Positions 34,331 through 43,651 of a stretch of 64,000 bases of DNA are shown piece by piece. Numbering within the stretch: the stretch's first letter is position 1; each line of letters starts with the position of its first letter. The position numbers and the translations under genes are program-made. This DNA comes from CBDIDH01 sp965277595 (lineage in GTDB: Bacteria; Planctomycetota; Planctomycetia; Isosphaerales; Isosphaeraceae). The stretch spans positions 682,001-746,000 of the forward strand of contig CBDIDH010000001.1 in assembly GCA_965277595.1 (NCBI GenBank), given 5' to 3'. The notes under the pieces were generated by a model that saw only the letters and a program-made list of their open reading frames with translations, had not been told where the DNA came from and did no database searches.

Positions 34331-37300
34331 GCCGATCCAATGAACGGAAGCTCTCGCTGGTCTTTGCCCTGGCGTTGATGATCCTGGGAATCAACGCCAT
34401 TGTCTCCATCATCAACGTCAAGGAGATGGTCGCCAGCGCCAACTGGGTGACGCACACGCGTGAGGTGCTCAACGAGGTGGAATCGATCGTCTCGTCCGTC
34501 CGCCACGCGGAGGTTGTTCAACGCTCTTATGTCATTACCGGCGAGGAAGAACCGTTCACGGCGATCCGGGAGACTGGGGATCAGGTCGGCAAGGCGATTG
34601 ACGAACTGGAAAGATTGACTTCCGACAACCCTCCCCAACAGCAACGTGTCAAAGCGTTGAGGCCCTTGATCGGGCGCCGGCTGTCAACCTTGCGGACGAA
34701 TGCTCAGTTGCGCCGCGATCAAGGATTCGAGGCCGCCCAGGGGATGATCGCCAGTGGCCAGGGACTTCGGCTCATGGATGAGGTGATCCGTTCGACCGAA
34801 GTGATCAAATCGGAAGAGAATGCGCTGCTCGCGAAGCGGACTCTCGCGACCCGACAGCGCGTCTGGCAAACGCTGACGACGTTTGGAATCGCGTCGGCCG
34901 TCGCCCTGGGGATGATTGCCGCGGCGTATGCCCTGGTTCGCCGCGACGTGGCCGAGCGTAATCGCGCGGAGCTGGCGATCCGCCGGAGCGAGGCGCGCAA
35001 GGGTTCGGTCCTTGAAGCGGCGCTCGACGCAATCATCACCATGGATCATCACGGCAAGATCGTTGAGTTCAATCCCGCCGCCGAACGCATCTTCGGTTTC
35101 TCCAGGACTGATGCCGTCGGTCATGAAATGGCCAGCCTGATCATTCCCGAACCCTTGCGTGAGGCCCATCGAAAGGGCCTGGCTCACTTCCTCGCCACGG
35201 GAGAAGGGCCGATCCTCGGCAAGCGAATCGAGGTCATGGCGCTTCGCGCCGACGGGTCGGAAGTTCCCATCGAACTGGCGATCTCGGCGATCGCGGTCGG
35301 AGACGAGCCGCTCTTTACCGCCTACCTTCGCGATCTCACCGAGCAGCGGCGAACCCAGGAGATCATGAGACTTCGCGACCGCTCGCTCGGAGCGATCTCG
35401 CAAGGGCTTTTCATCACCGACCCTTCGCGGTCGGACGAGCCGATTGTTTATACGAATGAAGCCTTCTCGCAAATCACCGGCTACCTGCCCGATGAGACCA
35501 TCGGTAAGGATATCCGCTTTCTCCGAGGCGCTGAGACCGACCCGCACGCTCTTGATGAGCTCCGCCATGCCTATCGTGCCGGACACGAATGCACAATCGA
35601 GATCCGGGCCTATCGCAAGGGGGGCGAACCCTTCTGGTGTGGCCTCTCGGTCTCTCCGGTGCAAGACTCGGCCGGACGTGTCACGCACTTCGTTGGCGTT
35701 CTGACCGACGTCACGGGTCGAAAGGAAAACGAGGGAGACCTCCGTCGCAGCGAGGAACGCTTCCGTTCGCTGATCGATGCCACGACCTCGATCGTCTGGA
35801 CAACGGCGGCCACCGGCGAATTTGCCGACGATCAGCCCCGATGGTCCGAGTTCACCGGTCAGGATGCCGCCCATTATCGCAACTACGGCTGGCTCGATTC
35901 CGTCCACCCCGACGACCGTCGGCACACCGCCGCAGGCTGGGCCGCGGCCGTCCAGTCGCGAACCAAGTATGAGTCCGAGCATCGCCTTCGCCGCCGCGAC
36001 GGCGAATACCGACGGATGATCGCCCGGGGTGTCCCCGTGCTGAATCCCGACGGCTCGGTGCGCGAGTGGGTTGGCGTTCACGACGACGTGACCGAGCAGC
36101 GCGAGGCCGAAGAAGCTCTCTTTGACGCCAAGGAAGCGGCCGAGGCCGCCAGTCGCTCCAAGAGTACCTTCCTCGCCAACATGAGCCACGAACTGCGCAC
36201 TCCTCTGAACGCGATCATCGGCTACAGCGAGATGCTTCAAGAAGAGGCTGAGGATACCGGCAATGCCTCGGCCGTTGCCGACCTCCAGAAGATCCACGCC
36301 GCGGGCCGTCACCTTCTCGGCCTGATCAACGACATCCTCGACCTCTCGAAGATCGAGGCCGGCAAGATGGACCTTTACCTGGAAACCTTCGACGCCGCCG
36401 AGATGGTGCAAGGGGTCGCCGATACCGTCAAACCGCTCGTCGAGAAGAACGGAACGTCGCTTGAAGTCTCCTGTCTGCCCGATCTCGGCGCGCTTCACGC
36501 CGACATGACCAAGACCCGCCAGGCCTTGCTTAACCTGCTGAGCAACGCCAGCAAGTTCACCCAGGGGGGTAAGGTCACGCTGGAGGCCTCGCGCGAGACC
36601 TCCGGCGGCCGGGAATGGTTGCTCTTCCGCGTCCGGGACACCGGGATCGGAATGACGGGCGAGCAACTCGCGAGACTCTTCCGTCCCTTCACGCAGGCCG
36701 ACGCGTCAACGACGCGGAAGTACGGCGGGACCGGCCTTGGCCTCACGATCACCCGGCGGTTTTGCCAGATGATGGGCGGCGACGTCGAGGTCAGCAGTGA
36801 ATCGGGCACGGGGTCGGTCTTCACGGTCCGTCTCCCGGCCGTCGTGGACGATCATCCTCCGCAACTGATCGATGAGCCCGACCGGATTGACTATGCGGAC
36901 AACGAAGGAAGCCTCATTCTCGTCGTCGACGACGACATGACCGTCCGCGAACTGGTCCGTCGGACCCTGGAAAAAGAAGGGTTCCGGGTCCGTCAGGCGG
37001 CTTCCGGTGAGGAAGGTTTGCGGATGGCCCGGGAGATGAGGCCCGATGCCATCACGCTCGACGTGATGATGCCCGGCATGGACGGCTGGGCCGTGCTCTC
37101 GGCATTGAAGTCAGACCCGGACCTGGCCGACACGCCCGTGATCATGGTCACGATGGTTGACGACCGCAACCTTGGCTATGCCCTGGGCGCCGACGACTAC
37201 CTGACCAAGCCGATCGATCGCAAGCGTCTGACAACCGTACTTCAGAAATATCGACACGAGTCGGTCGGCGGGGTCGCCCTGGTGGTTGATGACGATCCGG

Positions 37301-37692
37301 TTGGCCGCCAGATGCTGGCTCAGATGCTCGAAAACGACGGCTGGACCGTCACCGAGGCGGAGAATGGCCTCGTCGCCTTTGACCGGCTCGCCGAGGTCCG
37401 TCCCGACCTGATTCTTCTTGATCTGATGATGCCTGAGATGGATGGCTTTGAATTCGCTCACGAATTGCGGCAGAACCCCCGATGGCGCGACATCCCGATT
37501 CTGGTCGTGACGGCCAAGGACCTCTCTGAAGACGATCGCCGTCGACTCAATGGCCAGGTGCTTGGGGTCCTTCAGAAGGGGGCCTATTCCCGCGAGGAGC
37601 TTCTCGGCGAGGTCCGCCACGAGCTGGCCAACCGCGTCCGCCGCAGTGTTCGTTCACGGGCCGCCACGGGACAGCCCGAGGGGGAACGTTGA
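34327..37692 (+). CDS. Hybrid sensor kinase: CHASE3, three PAS (one LOV-like), HisKA, HATPase, two receivers
   Basis: A 1121-residue membrane kinase. Two helices (about 9-28 and 178-200) flank a CHASE3 sensor. PAS1 (about 215-335), PAS2 (about 345-470) and PAS3 (about 475-595) follow. PAS2 has the LOV-like stretch GKDIRFLRGAETDP at 393-406, where the photoactive Cys of GRNCRFLQ is I396. HisKA has H621 in ANMSHELRTPL, and HATPase has NLLSNASKFTQGG and GTGLGLTI. The two receivers have phospho-acceptors D912 and D1032, each with a conserved lysine. It is ATGA-coupled to the PP2C regulator, which it probably phosphorylates. The ligand is unknown. Confidence 0.92.
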   Translation: MSRSNERKLSLVFALALMILGINAIVSIINVKEMVASANWVTHTREVLNEVESIVSSVRHAEVVQRSYVITGEEEPFTAIRETGDQVGKAIDELERLTSDNPPQQQRVKALRPLIGRRLSTLRTNAQLRRDQGFEAAQGMIASGQGLRLMDEVIRSTEVIKSEENALLAKRTLATRQRVWQTLTTFGIASAVALGMIAAAYALVRRDVAERNRAELAIRRSEARKGSVLEAALDAIITMDHHGKIVEFNPAAERIFGFSRTDAVGHEMASLIIPEPLREAHRKGLAHFLATGEGPILGKRIEVMALRADGSEVPIELAISAIAVGDEPLFTAYLRDLTEQRRTQEIMRLRDRSLGAISQGLFITDPSRSDEPIVYTNEAFSQITGYLPDETIGKDIRFLRGAETDPHALDELRHAYRAGHECTIEIRAYRKGGEPFWCGLSVSPVQDSAGRVTHFVGVLTDVTGRKENEGDLRRSEERFRSLIDATTSIVWTTAATGEFADDQPRWSEFTGQDAAHYRNYGWLDSVHPDDRRHTAAGWAAAVQSRTKYESEHRLRRRDGEYRRMIARGVPVLNPDGSVREWVGVHDDVTEQREAEEALFDAKEAAEAASRSKSTFLANMSHELRTPLNAIIGYSEMLQEEAEDTGNASAVADLQKIHAAGRHLLGLINDILDLSKIEAGKMDLYLETFDAAEMVQGVADTVKPLVEKNGTSLEVSCLPDLGALHADMTKTRQALLNLLSNASKFTQGGKVTLEASRETSGGREWLLFRVRDTGIGMTGEQLARLFRPFTQADASTTRKYGGTGLGLTITRRFCQMMGGDVEVSSESGTGSVFTVRLPAVVDDHPPQLIDEPDRIDYADNEGSLILVVDDDMTVRELVRRTLEKEGFRVRQAASGEEGLRMAREMRPDAITLDVMMPGMDGWAVLSALKSDPDLADTPVIMVTMVDDRNLGYALGADDYLTKPIDRKRLTTVLQKYRHESVGGVALVVDDDPVGRQMLAQMLENDGWTVTEAENGLVAFDRLAEVRPDLILLDLMMPEMDGFEFAHELRQNPRWRDIPILVVTAKDLSEDDRRRLNGQVLGVLQKGAYSREELLGEVRHELANRVRRSVRSRAATGQPEGER

Positions 37693-37790
37693 CAAATCCA
37701 GGTTCCAGGACCCTGACCGACGACCTCTCGCCAATCACGCCGCGACCAACAGCCAGCCGTTTGAAAGTGCCGGGAAGGAGTCGGTTGGAA

Positions 37791-38174
37791 ATGCCCAGAA
37801 TCCTGCTCGTTGAAGATAATGAGATGAACCGCGACATGCTGGCCCGCCGGCTTGAGCGGAAAGGATATGAGGTCGTCATGGCCCGAGACGGCCGCGAAGG
37901 GGTCGACATGGCCCTCGTCGGTGGGTTTGACCTGATCCTCATGGACCTGAGCCTTCCCGTGATGGATGGCTGGGAGGCAACCCGGACCATCAAGGCCAAC
38001 CCCGCAGCGCGCTCCGTTCCGATCATCGCCCTGACGGCTCACGCGATGCCCGGCGATCGTGAAAAGGCTCTTGAGGCGGGCTGCGATGACTACGATAGCA
38101 AACCCGTGGAATTTCCAAGGCTCCTCGGCAAGATCGAGACCTGGCTCGCTCGCAAGGCGGACCTTGCCCCTTGA
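37791..38174 (+). CDS. Single-domain response regulator (DivK/CheY-like)
   Basis: A 127-residue receiver-only protein. It shows VEDNEMNRDM (acidic pocket), D52 in LILMDLSLPVMDG, T in ALTAHAM and K in YDSKPVEF. It follows the large hybrid kinase by 98 bases and is probably its final phospho-acceptor. ATG 37791 is chosen, with GGAAGGAG a little far upstream (about 12 bases); the TTG frame from 37689 adds 34 residues without a domain. Nucleotides around ALTAHAM and the following GDREKA segment closely match the regulator at 38445, so the two are tandem paralogues. Confidence 0.9.
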   Translation: MPRILLVEDNEMNRDMLARRLERKGYEVVMARDGREGVDMALVGGFDLILMDLSLPVMDGWEATRTIKANPAARSVPIIALTAHAMPGDREKALEAGCDDYDSKPVEFPRLLGKIETWLARKADLAP

Positions 38175-38444
38175 AGTCATCCCGCAAGGCCAGACTCAGT
38201 TTCAAGGTTTTCTCGGACCCTGGCCCGAAGACCAGTGAACTATCATGGAAATAGCCCCTGGCGACGACATCAAAGAGAAATCGACTTCGATTGGAATTTT
38301 CATGATCGATCCCTTTGAGAGTGTCGTACGTAAATGAGAGAGCACTGACGTCGAGCCGGTGTCTCTCGTCCACAGGTATCTGACCGTGGTATGCTGCGGA
38401 GCGAAGGTAGGTGTTCGGTGCGAAACGCGAGCGGTGGGGCGGAC

Positions 38445-38822
38445 ATGGCCAAGATCCTTCTCGTCGAGGATAACGAAGAGAACTGGGACGTTCTCTCGCG
38501 ACGGCTGCGCCGCCGAGGGTTCGACGTCGTCCTCGCGCACGACGGCGAGCAGGCCATCGTCTCGGCCCTTGCCGAGTCGCCCGACCTGATCCTGATGGAC
38601 ATGAACATGCCCAAGCTCGACGGCTGGCAGGCGACCCGCCGCATCCGGTCCGAGCCCGCAGTCCGCTCCATTCCCGTCATCGCCTTGACAGCTCACGGAA
38701 TGGACGGCGATCGTGAAAAGGCGATCGAGGCCGGCTGCGACGACCATCACGCCAAGCCCTTCGAATTGCCCAAACTCCTCGCCCAGATCGAGGCCCTTCT
38801 CAATCGCGCGCCCCGTCCTTGA
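38445..38822 (+). CDS. Single-domain response regulator, paralogue of the preceding one
   Basis: A 125-residue receiver-only protein with VEDNEENWDV, D52 in LILMDMNMPKLDG, ALTAHGM and HHAKPFEL. It has the same layout as the regulator at 37791, with the same D52 position, indicating duplication. GGTGGGGCGGAC precedes ATG 38445. The 270-base gap before it, larger than any gap inside the upstream operon, suggests it has its own promoter. No output domain is present; it would signal by protein contact. Confidence 0.9.
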   Translation: MAKILLVEDNEENWDVLSRRLRRRGFDVVLAHDGEQAIVSALAESPDLILMDMNMPKLDGWQATRRIRSEPAVRSIPVIALTAHGMDGDREKAIEAGCDDHHAKPFELPKLLAQIEALLNRAPRP

Positions 38823-38967
38823 TGCCGTCTTCGGGCGACGCCAGACGTTGCCTTTTCGGAACCCGGGTTACCTCCCCTTCCTCAGTCACCGGGTCTGCCG
38901 TTACAATCGCGGTCGATCCAAGGCGAAAGGACGGACCCAACCGAAGTTGGCAACGGAGGCATCCACC

Positions 38968-39579
38968 ATGCTCGGCGCGACACTTGGCGTCAGTGACTAT
39001 CTCAACTGCGTCATCGACGCGATCCGGTCGGTCGACCCTCGCGAGGTCGAGAACCTCAGCGCGTTGATCGAAAGCCGATGGACGTCGGGCCGGTTCGTCT
39101 TCATCGCGGGCAATGGCGGCTCGGGAGCAAACGCCTCGCACCTCTGCGAGGACCTGGCCAAGTGCACGCTTCGCGACCTCGCCGGCCAGCGACGGCTCAG
39201 GGTGCTCAGCCTGACGGACAACACACCCTGGATCACCGCCGTCGCCAACGACATCGGCTATCACGACGTCTTCGCCGAACAGTTGCGTAACCTTGCCTCG
39301 CCCGGCGACCTGCTCATTGCGATCTCGGGGTCGGGCAACAGCCCGAATATTCTTAACGCGGTCGAGTGGGCCACTGCCCATGACGTCGAGGTCGTTGGCC
39401 TGACCGGCTTTGGCGGCGGCAAGTTGAAACAACAGGCTGGACACAACGTGCATGTTCCTATTGATGATATGGGAATCGTCGAATCGGTGCACATGACCGT
39501 CTTTCACTGGGTCATTGACGACCTTTACCGACGTTTTGGAGCGGCCACCGAAGCGGCCTTGTTGCCCTCCGGCCGTTAA
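38968..39579 (+). CDS. SIS-domain phosphosugar isomerase (GmhA-like)
   Basis: A 203-residue single SIS-domain protein. It has the phosphosugar-binding loop FIAGNGGSGANASH (about 48-61), then LSLTDNTPWITAVAND, LIAISGSGNSPNILNAVEWA and the C-terminal VESVHMTVFHWVIDDL. This pattern is that of sedoheptulose-7-phosphate isomerase (GmhA), the first step of heptose synthesis for surface glycans. GGAGG lies 8 bases before ATG 38968. Other GmhA partners (GmhB, HldE) are not visible, so the heptose role is inferred. A DPM1-like gene follows 200 bases downstream. Confidence 0.85.
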   Translation: MLGATLGVSDYLNCVIDAIRSVDPREVENLSALIESRWTSGRFVFIAGNGGSGANASHLCEDLAKCTLRDLAGQRRLRVLSLTDNTPWITAVANDIGYHDVFAEQLRNLASPGDLLIAISGSGNSPNILNAVEWATAHDVEVVGLTGFGGGKLKQQAGHNVHVPIDDMGIVESVHMTVFHWVIDDLYRRFGAATEAALLPSGR

Positions 39580-39779
39580 CCGCGGCCTCTCGGTTCGGAT
39601 GCCGATCGCAGATCCGGTCTTGACCGAAACGGTGGCTCTCGCCAAAGATGCGGAGTCAGCCGGGACGGCGACAGGTCTTGACCCGGGGAAGACGGACTCG
39701 GGCGGCGCGACGACGGACCGGAACGCGACTCGACCGCGAAGGATTCCAACTCGGCCTTATCCCTGGGAATGCCCCTTCC

Positions 39780-40595
39780 ATGTCCATCACAGAAGACACC
39801 CACCCCTACGACCCCGCCACTCCAAGGCTTCTGGTCTCACTGGCCACCTATAATGAGGCCGACAACCTCCGGCCCCTCGTCGAATCGATCCTTGAGCACG
39901 CGCCGACAGCGTCGATTCTCGTCATCGACGACAACTCCCCCGACGGCACCGGCCGCCTCGCCGATGAATTGAAGGCGACTCACCCGGGCATCGACGTGAT
40001 TCACCGGCCCGGCAAGCTCGGCCTCGGCACGGCGGTTCTGGAGGCGATGAGCTACGCCATACGGAACTCGTACGACTACGTCCTGAACATGGACGCCGAC
40101 TTCAGCCATCCCCCCCGGTTCATTCCCGCGCTCGTCGCCGGAATGCGCGATCACGACGTGATGATCGGTTCGCGTTACATTCCTGGCGGCGGCGTTGAGG
40201 GGCAGTTTAACCTCAAGCGGAAGTTCATGAGCACGGGAATCAACCTCTACGCCCGGTTCTTCCTCGGCCTGAAGACGAAGGACAACAGCGGCTCGTTTCG
40301 CTGTTACCGGGTCTCGAAGCTCGCCGAGATCGACTTCCGAAATGTCCGCTCGCGCGGCTATTCGTTCATGGAAGAGATTCTCTTCTGGTGCCGCGAGGTT
40401 GGCTGCCGATTCGGCGAGACGCCCATCCTGTTCGAGAACCGTCGCGCCGGGGTCACCAAGATCAACAAGGCCGAAGCCGTCATGGCCCTCAAGATCATCG
40501 CCCAGCTTGGTGTTGACCGCGCCTTGGGCCGAACCCGAACCAAACCCCCCGCGATCCGCACCGCTCGGCCGGAAGCGGGGAGCGTGGCGAAGTAA
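39780..40595 (+). CDS. Polyprenol monophosphomannose synthase-like glycosyltransferase (GT2)
   Basis: A 271-residue GT-A fold transferase. It has LVSLATYNEADNLRPLVESI at the N-terminus, the VIDDNSPDGTG motif, the metal-binding NMDADFSHPP, and SRYIPGGGVEGQ, matching the DPM1 family. These enzymes load mannose or glucose onto polyprenyl phosphate for membrane glycosyltransferases, and a GT39-like enzyme at 4828 could use that donor. No C-terminal membrane helices are present, so it is the short soluble form. The start at ATG 39780 has a weak site. The frame extends to 39648 without a domain. Confidence 0.9.
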   Translation: MSITEDTHPYDPATPRLLVSLATYNEADNLRPLVESILEHAPTASILVIDDNSPDGTGRLADELKATHPGIDVIHRPGKLGLGTAVLEAMSYAIRNSYDYVLNMDADFSHPPRFIPALVAGMRDHDVMIGSRYIPGGGVEGQFNLKRKFMSTGINLYARFFLGLKTKDNSGSFRCYRVSKLAEIDFRNVRSRGYSFMEEILFWCREVGCRFGETPILFENRRAGVTKINKAEAVMALKIIAQLGVDRALGRTRTKPPAIRTARPEAGSVAK

Positions 40596-40617
40596 GGCGA
40601 CAACCCACTGAAAGGCA

Positions 40618-40648
40618 AGGCGCCCGTCCGGTTCCGTTCAGGGCGCCT
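40618..40648. terminator. Short inverted repeat between convergent genes
   Basis: AGGCGCCC (40618-40625) is complementary to GGGCGCCT (40641-40648), with a 15-base loop. It lies between the DPM1-like stop and the stop of the minus-strand train at 40638, which it overlaps. It may mark the end of the long operon. No T-run follows. Confidence 0.38.
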
Positions 40649-41501
40649 CGCGGCTTGCGGAGTCGTCGAACTCCACGAGCCGGACGTTGTCGACGGCATA
40701 TTCGCCGGGGGGCCAGAACGGATAGATCATGACGCGGACATAACGGACCTTCGGCGTGGCCGAGGTTGGCCGGAAGGGCTTGTTCCGCCGCGAGTAGGTC
40801 TTCCAGGTGGGCGAGCCTCCGGCGGCGAGCTGCCCTTTCCAGACGTACTTGTGAACGAAGACTTCGCGCTTTCGCGAGGTGTCAGGCGCCTTGCCGGTGC
40901 GCTGGCTGATGAGAACTTCTTGAAAGGCGGCCTCGTCGGCTCCGAAGGAGGCGTCTCCTTTGTCGGGATAGCCGACGAGCCAGACGAGAATCGGCGGTCC
41001 CTTGACGTCGAGCGTCAGCCAGTAAGCCTTCCCCTTCTCGACGGGAATGAAATCGCTCCAGTACCAGACTCCGTCCAGGCCCGCGAGCGTGTCGTACTTC
41101 GGCTCGACCGTCGGCTTCTTCGCCGGGGCGTCACCGGGTCGCGACCCGTTGGCGATCTTGACCCACCAGTCGTAGCCTTGTGACTGCAAGACGTCGGTGT
41201 CGAACTTGATGATCTTGCCGTGCGCGGGGTCGCTGTCCTGAACCCAGAAGGACGAGAGGCCGTCAACCGATTGCCAGCCTGTCGGCGTATCGGTTCCGGC
41301 TTCAAAGTCGCCGTTGGGTATCAGGTTCTTCGCTTTCGGGTCGATGAATTCTCTGGAAACCTCTTCGCCCGCCTTTGGCGCGGCCGGGCGGAGCGACTTC
41401 TTCTCATCGGCGGCCAGGACGACAACGGCGCCACCGAAGAGGATGGCGGCGATTCTCACCGCGATGGATCTTGATCCCCGGGTCGATCGTCGGAAAATCA
41501 T
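40638..41501 (-). CDS. Secreted protein with jelly-roll-like domain, last gene of the long operon
   Basis: A 287-residue exported protein. A signal peptide (about 1-30, with AVRIAAILFGGAVVVLAAD) is followed by NLIPNGDFEAGTDTPTGWQ (about residues 58-76), the usual opening of carbohydrate-binding or discoidin-like beta-sandwich domains, and ends with YAVDNVRLVEF, which is typical of the same fold. No catalytic residues stand out. ATG 41501 overlaps the stop of the upstream PKD gene as ATGA, so the two are translated together. The function is probably binding at the cell surface; the ligand is unknown. Confidence 0.75.
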   Translation of the reverse strand: MIFRRSTRGSRSIAVRIAAILFGGAVVVLAADEKKSLRPAAPKAGEEVSREFIDPKAKNLIPNGDFEAGTDTPTGWQSVDGLSSFWVQDSDPAHGKIIKFDTDVLQSQGYDWWVKIANGSRPGDAPAKKPTVEPKYDTLAGLDGVWYWSDFIPVEKGKAYWLTLDVKGPPILVWLVGYPDKGDASFGADEAAFQEVLISQRTGKAPDTSRKREVFVHKYVWKGQLAAGGSPTWKTYSRRNKPFRPTSATPKVRYVRVMIYPFWPPGEYAVDNVRLVEFDDSASREAP

Positions 41502-43651
41502 GGTGTTTTCCCCGCGTCCCCACGCCCGAGCTTTTCGCGGGCAAGCCGGGTGAATGAGTCGTGGAAACCCAGGGCGATCAATTTGGCAAGCTCGCGGCGC
41601 GCCTCGACCGGCTTGCCGGACCCGTCGAGAGCCTGAGCGAGGAGCCAACGGGCCTCTGACTCGGTCGATGCGCCCGGGGCCAGGCCAATCGCTCGGGCCA
41701 GATAACGAGCGGCCTCCCTGGGCTGGCCGCGAAGCCAAAGAATCTTGCCGCGCCAGAAGAAGGTCTGACCATTGGGCTTCTCGGTGGGAAAGGTCTCATC
41801 CCACTGGTCGACGAGATCGAGGGCCGCGCCGAAGTTCTCGCCGTCAAGATACTCGCGGATCGCGTTCGGATAGGCACCAATCCTCGCGGCGCGGACTTGT
41901 TTGGGAATGAACCGCCCGCCAATCTTCTCGGCGCGATCGTAAAGGCCGTGAGCCCCCTCGGGCTTTCCGTTCCAGAGCAAGACGTCCGCCGCGGCGATGA
42001 CCGCGCGTCGGTACGCGGTGAGCGTTTCCTCGTCGAGCTTCGCCCCCTTGACCGCCTCGTCGACCCGCGGGATCAGTTCGGCCGCCTTCTCGGGCAAACC
42101 GCGATCAATGCCGACGATGCGGATCAGGCGACCGAGGACCGCGAGCTTCTCGGCGGGGGGTGTCTCCGGAGTGAGCGAGGCTCGGAAGTGGCCGATGGCC
42201 TCGTCGACCCCGTCTTGACCGAGCTTCAAGGCTGACTCGGCCATCAGGCGGCGCACCCGAGACGTCGCTTTCGCGTCCGAATCACCGAAGCGAGCCACAT
42301 ACTCCTTGCCCGCGACAATCGCGCCGGTCGGGTCTTCACTCTCGGCGAGCAACTGAGCCAGTTCGCGGAGGCCCGTCGCGTCAAGCTTGCTCCGGTCGTA
42401 CCCTTTGACGACCGCCGCGTAGTCCTGGGGCCGACCTTCCTTGAACCGCTCGGTCACGTTCTCGATCTCGAAGACGTCCAACGGCCAGAGAGCCTCGCCT
42501 CGGGCCGCCGGCCCCTCCGCCGAGAGTTTGACCGGGTAGCGCCCGATCGCCAGATACACATGATCGACCTTCGGACCGCTGGCCGACTGGCCGTCGCCAA
42601 AGTCCCAGCGGTACGTGGTTCCGTCCGACTCGGTTCCCGCCTCGAAATGGACGCGGGTATATTGACCAATCCGACGGTCTGCGGGCCAGACGGAATCAAG
42701 GACGACCGGTTCAAAGTGGGGCAGAGGGGTGCCGTCCGGGCCTTCGTAGCGGGCGACCCTGGCGTCGAGCGTCGCGGGAAAGATGGACTCGGGGATCGCC
42801 GAGAATTCGCCGTCGTCGGCCGAGGGCCGCCAGCCGAGATAGGCCATCTGATCGAGCGTGACCTCTTCCTGGTAATACTCAAGATAGTGCGGGCCGGCGG
42901 TCAATTCGACGACCGCGTTTTTCTCGCCTCGAAGGCCCCGATCCACCGTGTGCCGGCCGGGCCAGTGAACGAGCACCTTGCCGTCGAGGAACGAGAACGA
43001 CGCCTCGTTTGACGCGGTGCAGAACCGGTACGGGCCTGCCCTGGGAATCTTGATCCAGCCGCGATAAAGGCTGATGTAGTGATCGGACGATCCAAATGGG
43101 TTGAAACCGTCCGCGACCTGACGCTGATAGCGGGCGCCATCAACGGCGGGGCTGGCGGCGATCAGTTTCGCCATCTCGGCGATCGTCTTCGGGTTCTCGC
43201 CGGGGGGGCGGCGGATCGTTTGCAAGACGAGCCCCTGATGCGGAATCCAGTCGGCCTTTGGCGGACCTTCGCCGGGCGGAGGCGCTTCGGGGACCTGCTC
43301 GGCCGCGCGCGAGGCGCCGGGGTTGCCGAAATAGATGAAGTAACGCCCGTTGGGATCGGTCGCGCGGAAGGAGATCAGCGAGCTGCGCGGGGCGTTCAGC
43401 GCGGTGACCTGAAACGGGAGGGCCTTGCCCGACAGGTCGACGACCCGAAAGTCGGTTCCGTCGGCCTTGCCTCGCCCCTGCGTGAGGATGCGGACCCCGG
43501 CCGTCTCGGCGTCGGCATCGGCCTGACCGCGCGAGACCTCGACGACGGCACGGACCGACCAGCCGGCGAGGTGCCACGAATCGGCGTTAACCCGCGATGC
43601 CCAGAGGCAAGACAACCCGAGGGCGAGAACGGTCCGTCGGTTTCGGATCAT
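41498..43651 (-). CDS. Secreted protein with PA14-like, PKD and TPR regions
   Basis: A 717-residue exported protein. After a signal peptide (about 1-23, ending SRVNA) come a beta-rich domain (about 30-130), a PA14-like region (about 190-300, with GWIKIPRAGPYRFCTASNEA), a PKD domain (about 330-395, with YRWDFGDGQSASG) and helical TPR-like repeats to the C-terminus (about 410-710, with AHGLYDRAEKIGG and EARWLLAQALDGSG). PA14 and PKD modules commonly bind glycans or proteins. It is ATGA-coupled to both neighbours, so it belongs to the MoxR train. No enzymatic motif is seen. Confidence 0.78.
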   Translation of the reverse strand: MIRNRRTVLALGLSCLWASRVNADSWHLAGWSVRAVVEVSRGQADADAETAGVRILTQGRGKADGTDFRVVDLSGKALPFQVTALNAPRSSLISFRATDPNGRYFIYFGNPGASRAAEQVPEAPPPGEGPPKADWIPHQGLVLQTIRRPPGENPKTIAEMAKLIAASPAVDGARYQRQVADGFNPFGSSDHYISLYRGWIKIPRAGPYRFCTASNEASFSFLDGKVLVHWPGRHTVDRGLRGEKNAVVELTAGPHYLEYYQEEVTLDQMAYLGWRPSADDGEFSAIPESIFPATLDARVARYEGPDGTPLPHFEPVVLDSVWPADRRIGQYTRVHFEAGTESDGTTYRWDFGDGQSASGPKVDHVYLAIGRYPVKLSAEGPAARGEALWPLDVFEIENVTERFKEGRPQDYAAVVKGYDRSKLDATGLRELAQLLAESEDPTGAIVAGKEYVARFGDSDAKATSRVRRLMAESALKLGQDGVDEAIGHFRASLTPETPPAEKLAVLGRLIRIVGIDRGLPEKAAELIPRVDEAVKGAKLDEETLTAYRRAVIAAADVLLWNGKPEGAHGLYDRAEKIGGRFIPKQVRAARIGAYPNAIREYLDGENFGAALDLVDQWDETFPTEKPNGQTFFWRGKILWLRGQPREAARYLARAIGLAPGASTESEARWLLAQALDGSGKPVEARRELAKLIALGFHDSFTRLAREKLGRGDAGKTP

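Noticed and set aside
34684..36666. 660-codon minus-strand frame opposite the hybrid kinase
   Set aside because: No recognisable protein; the + strand carries well-conserved PAS, HisKA and HATPase motifs.
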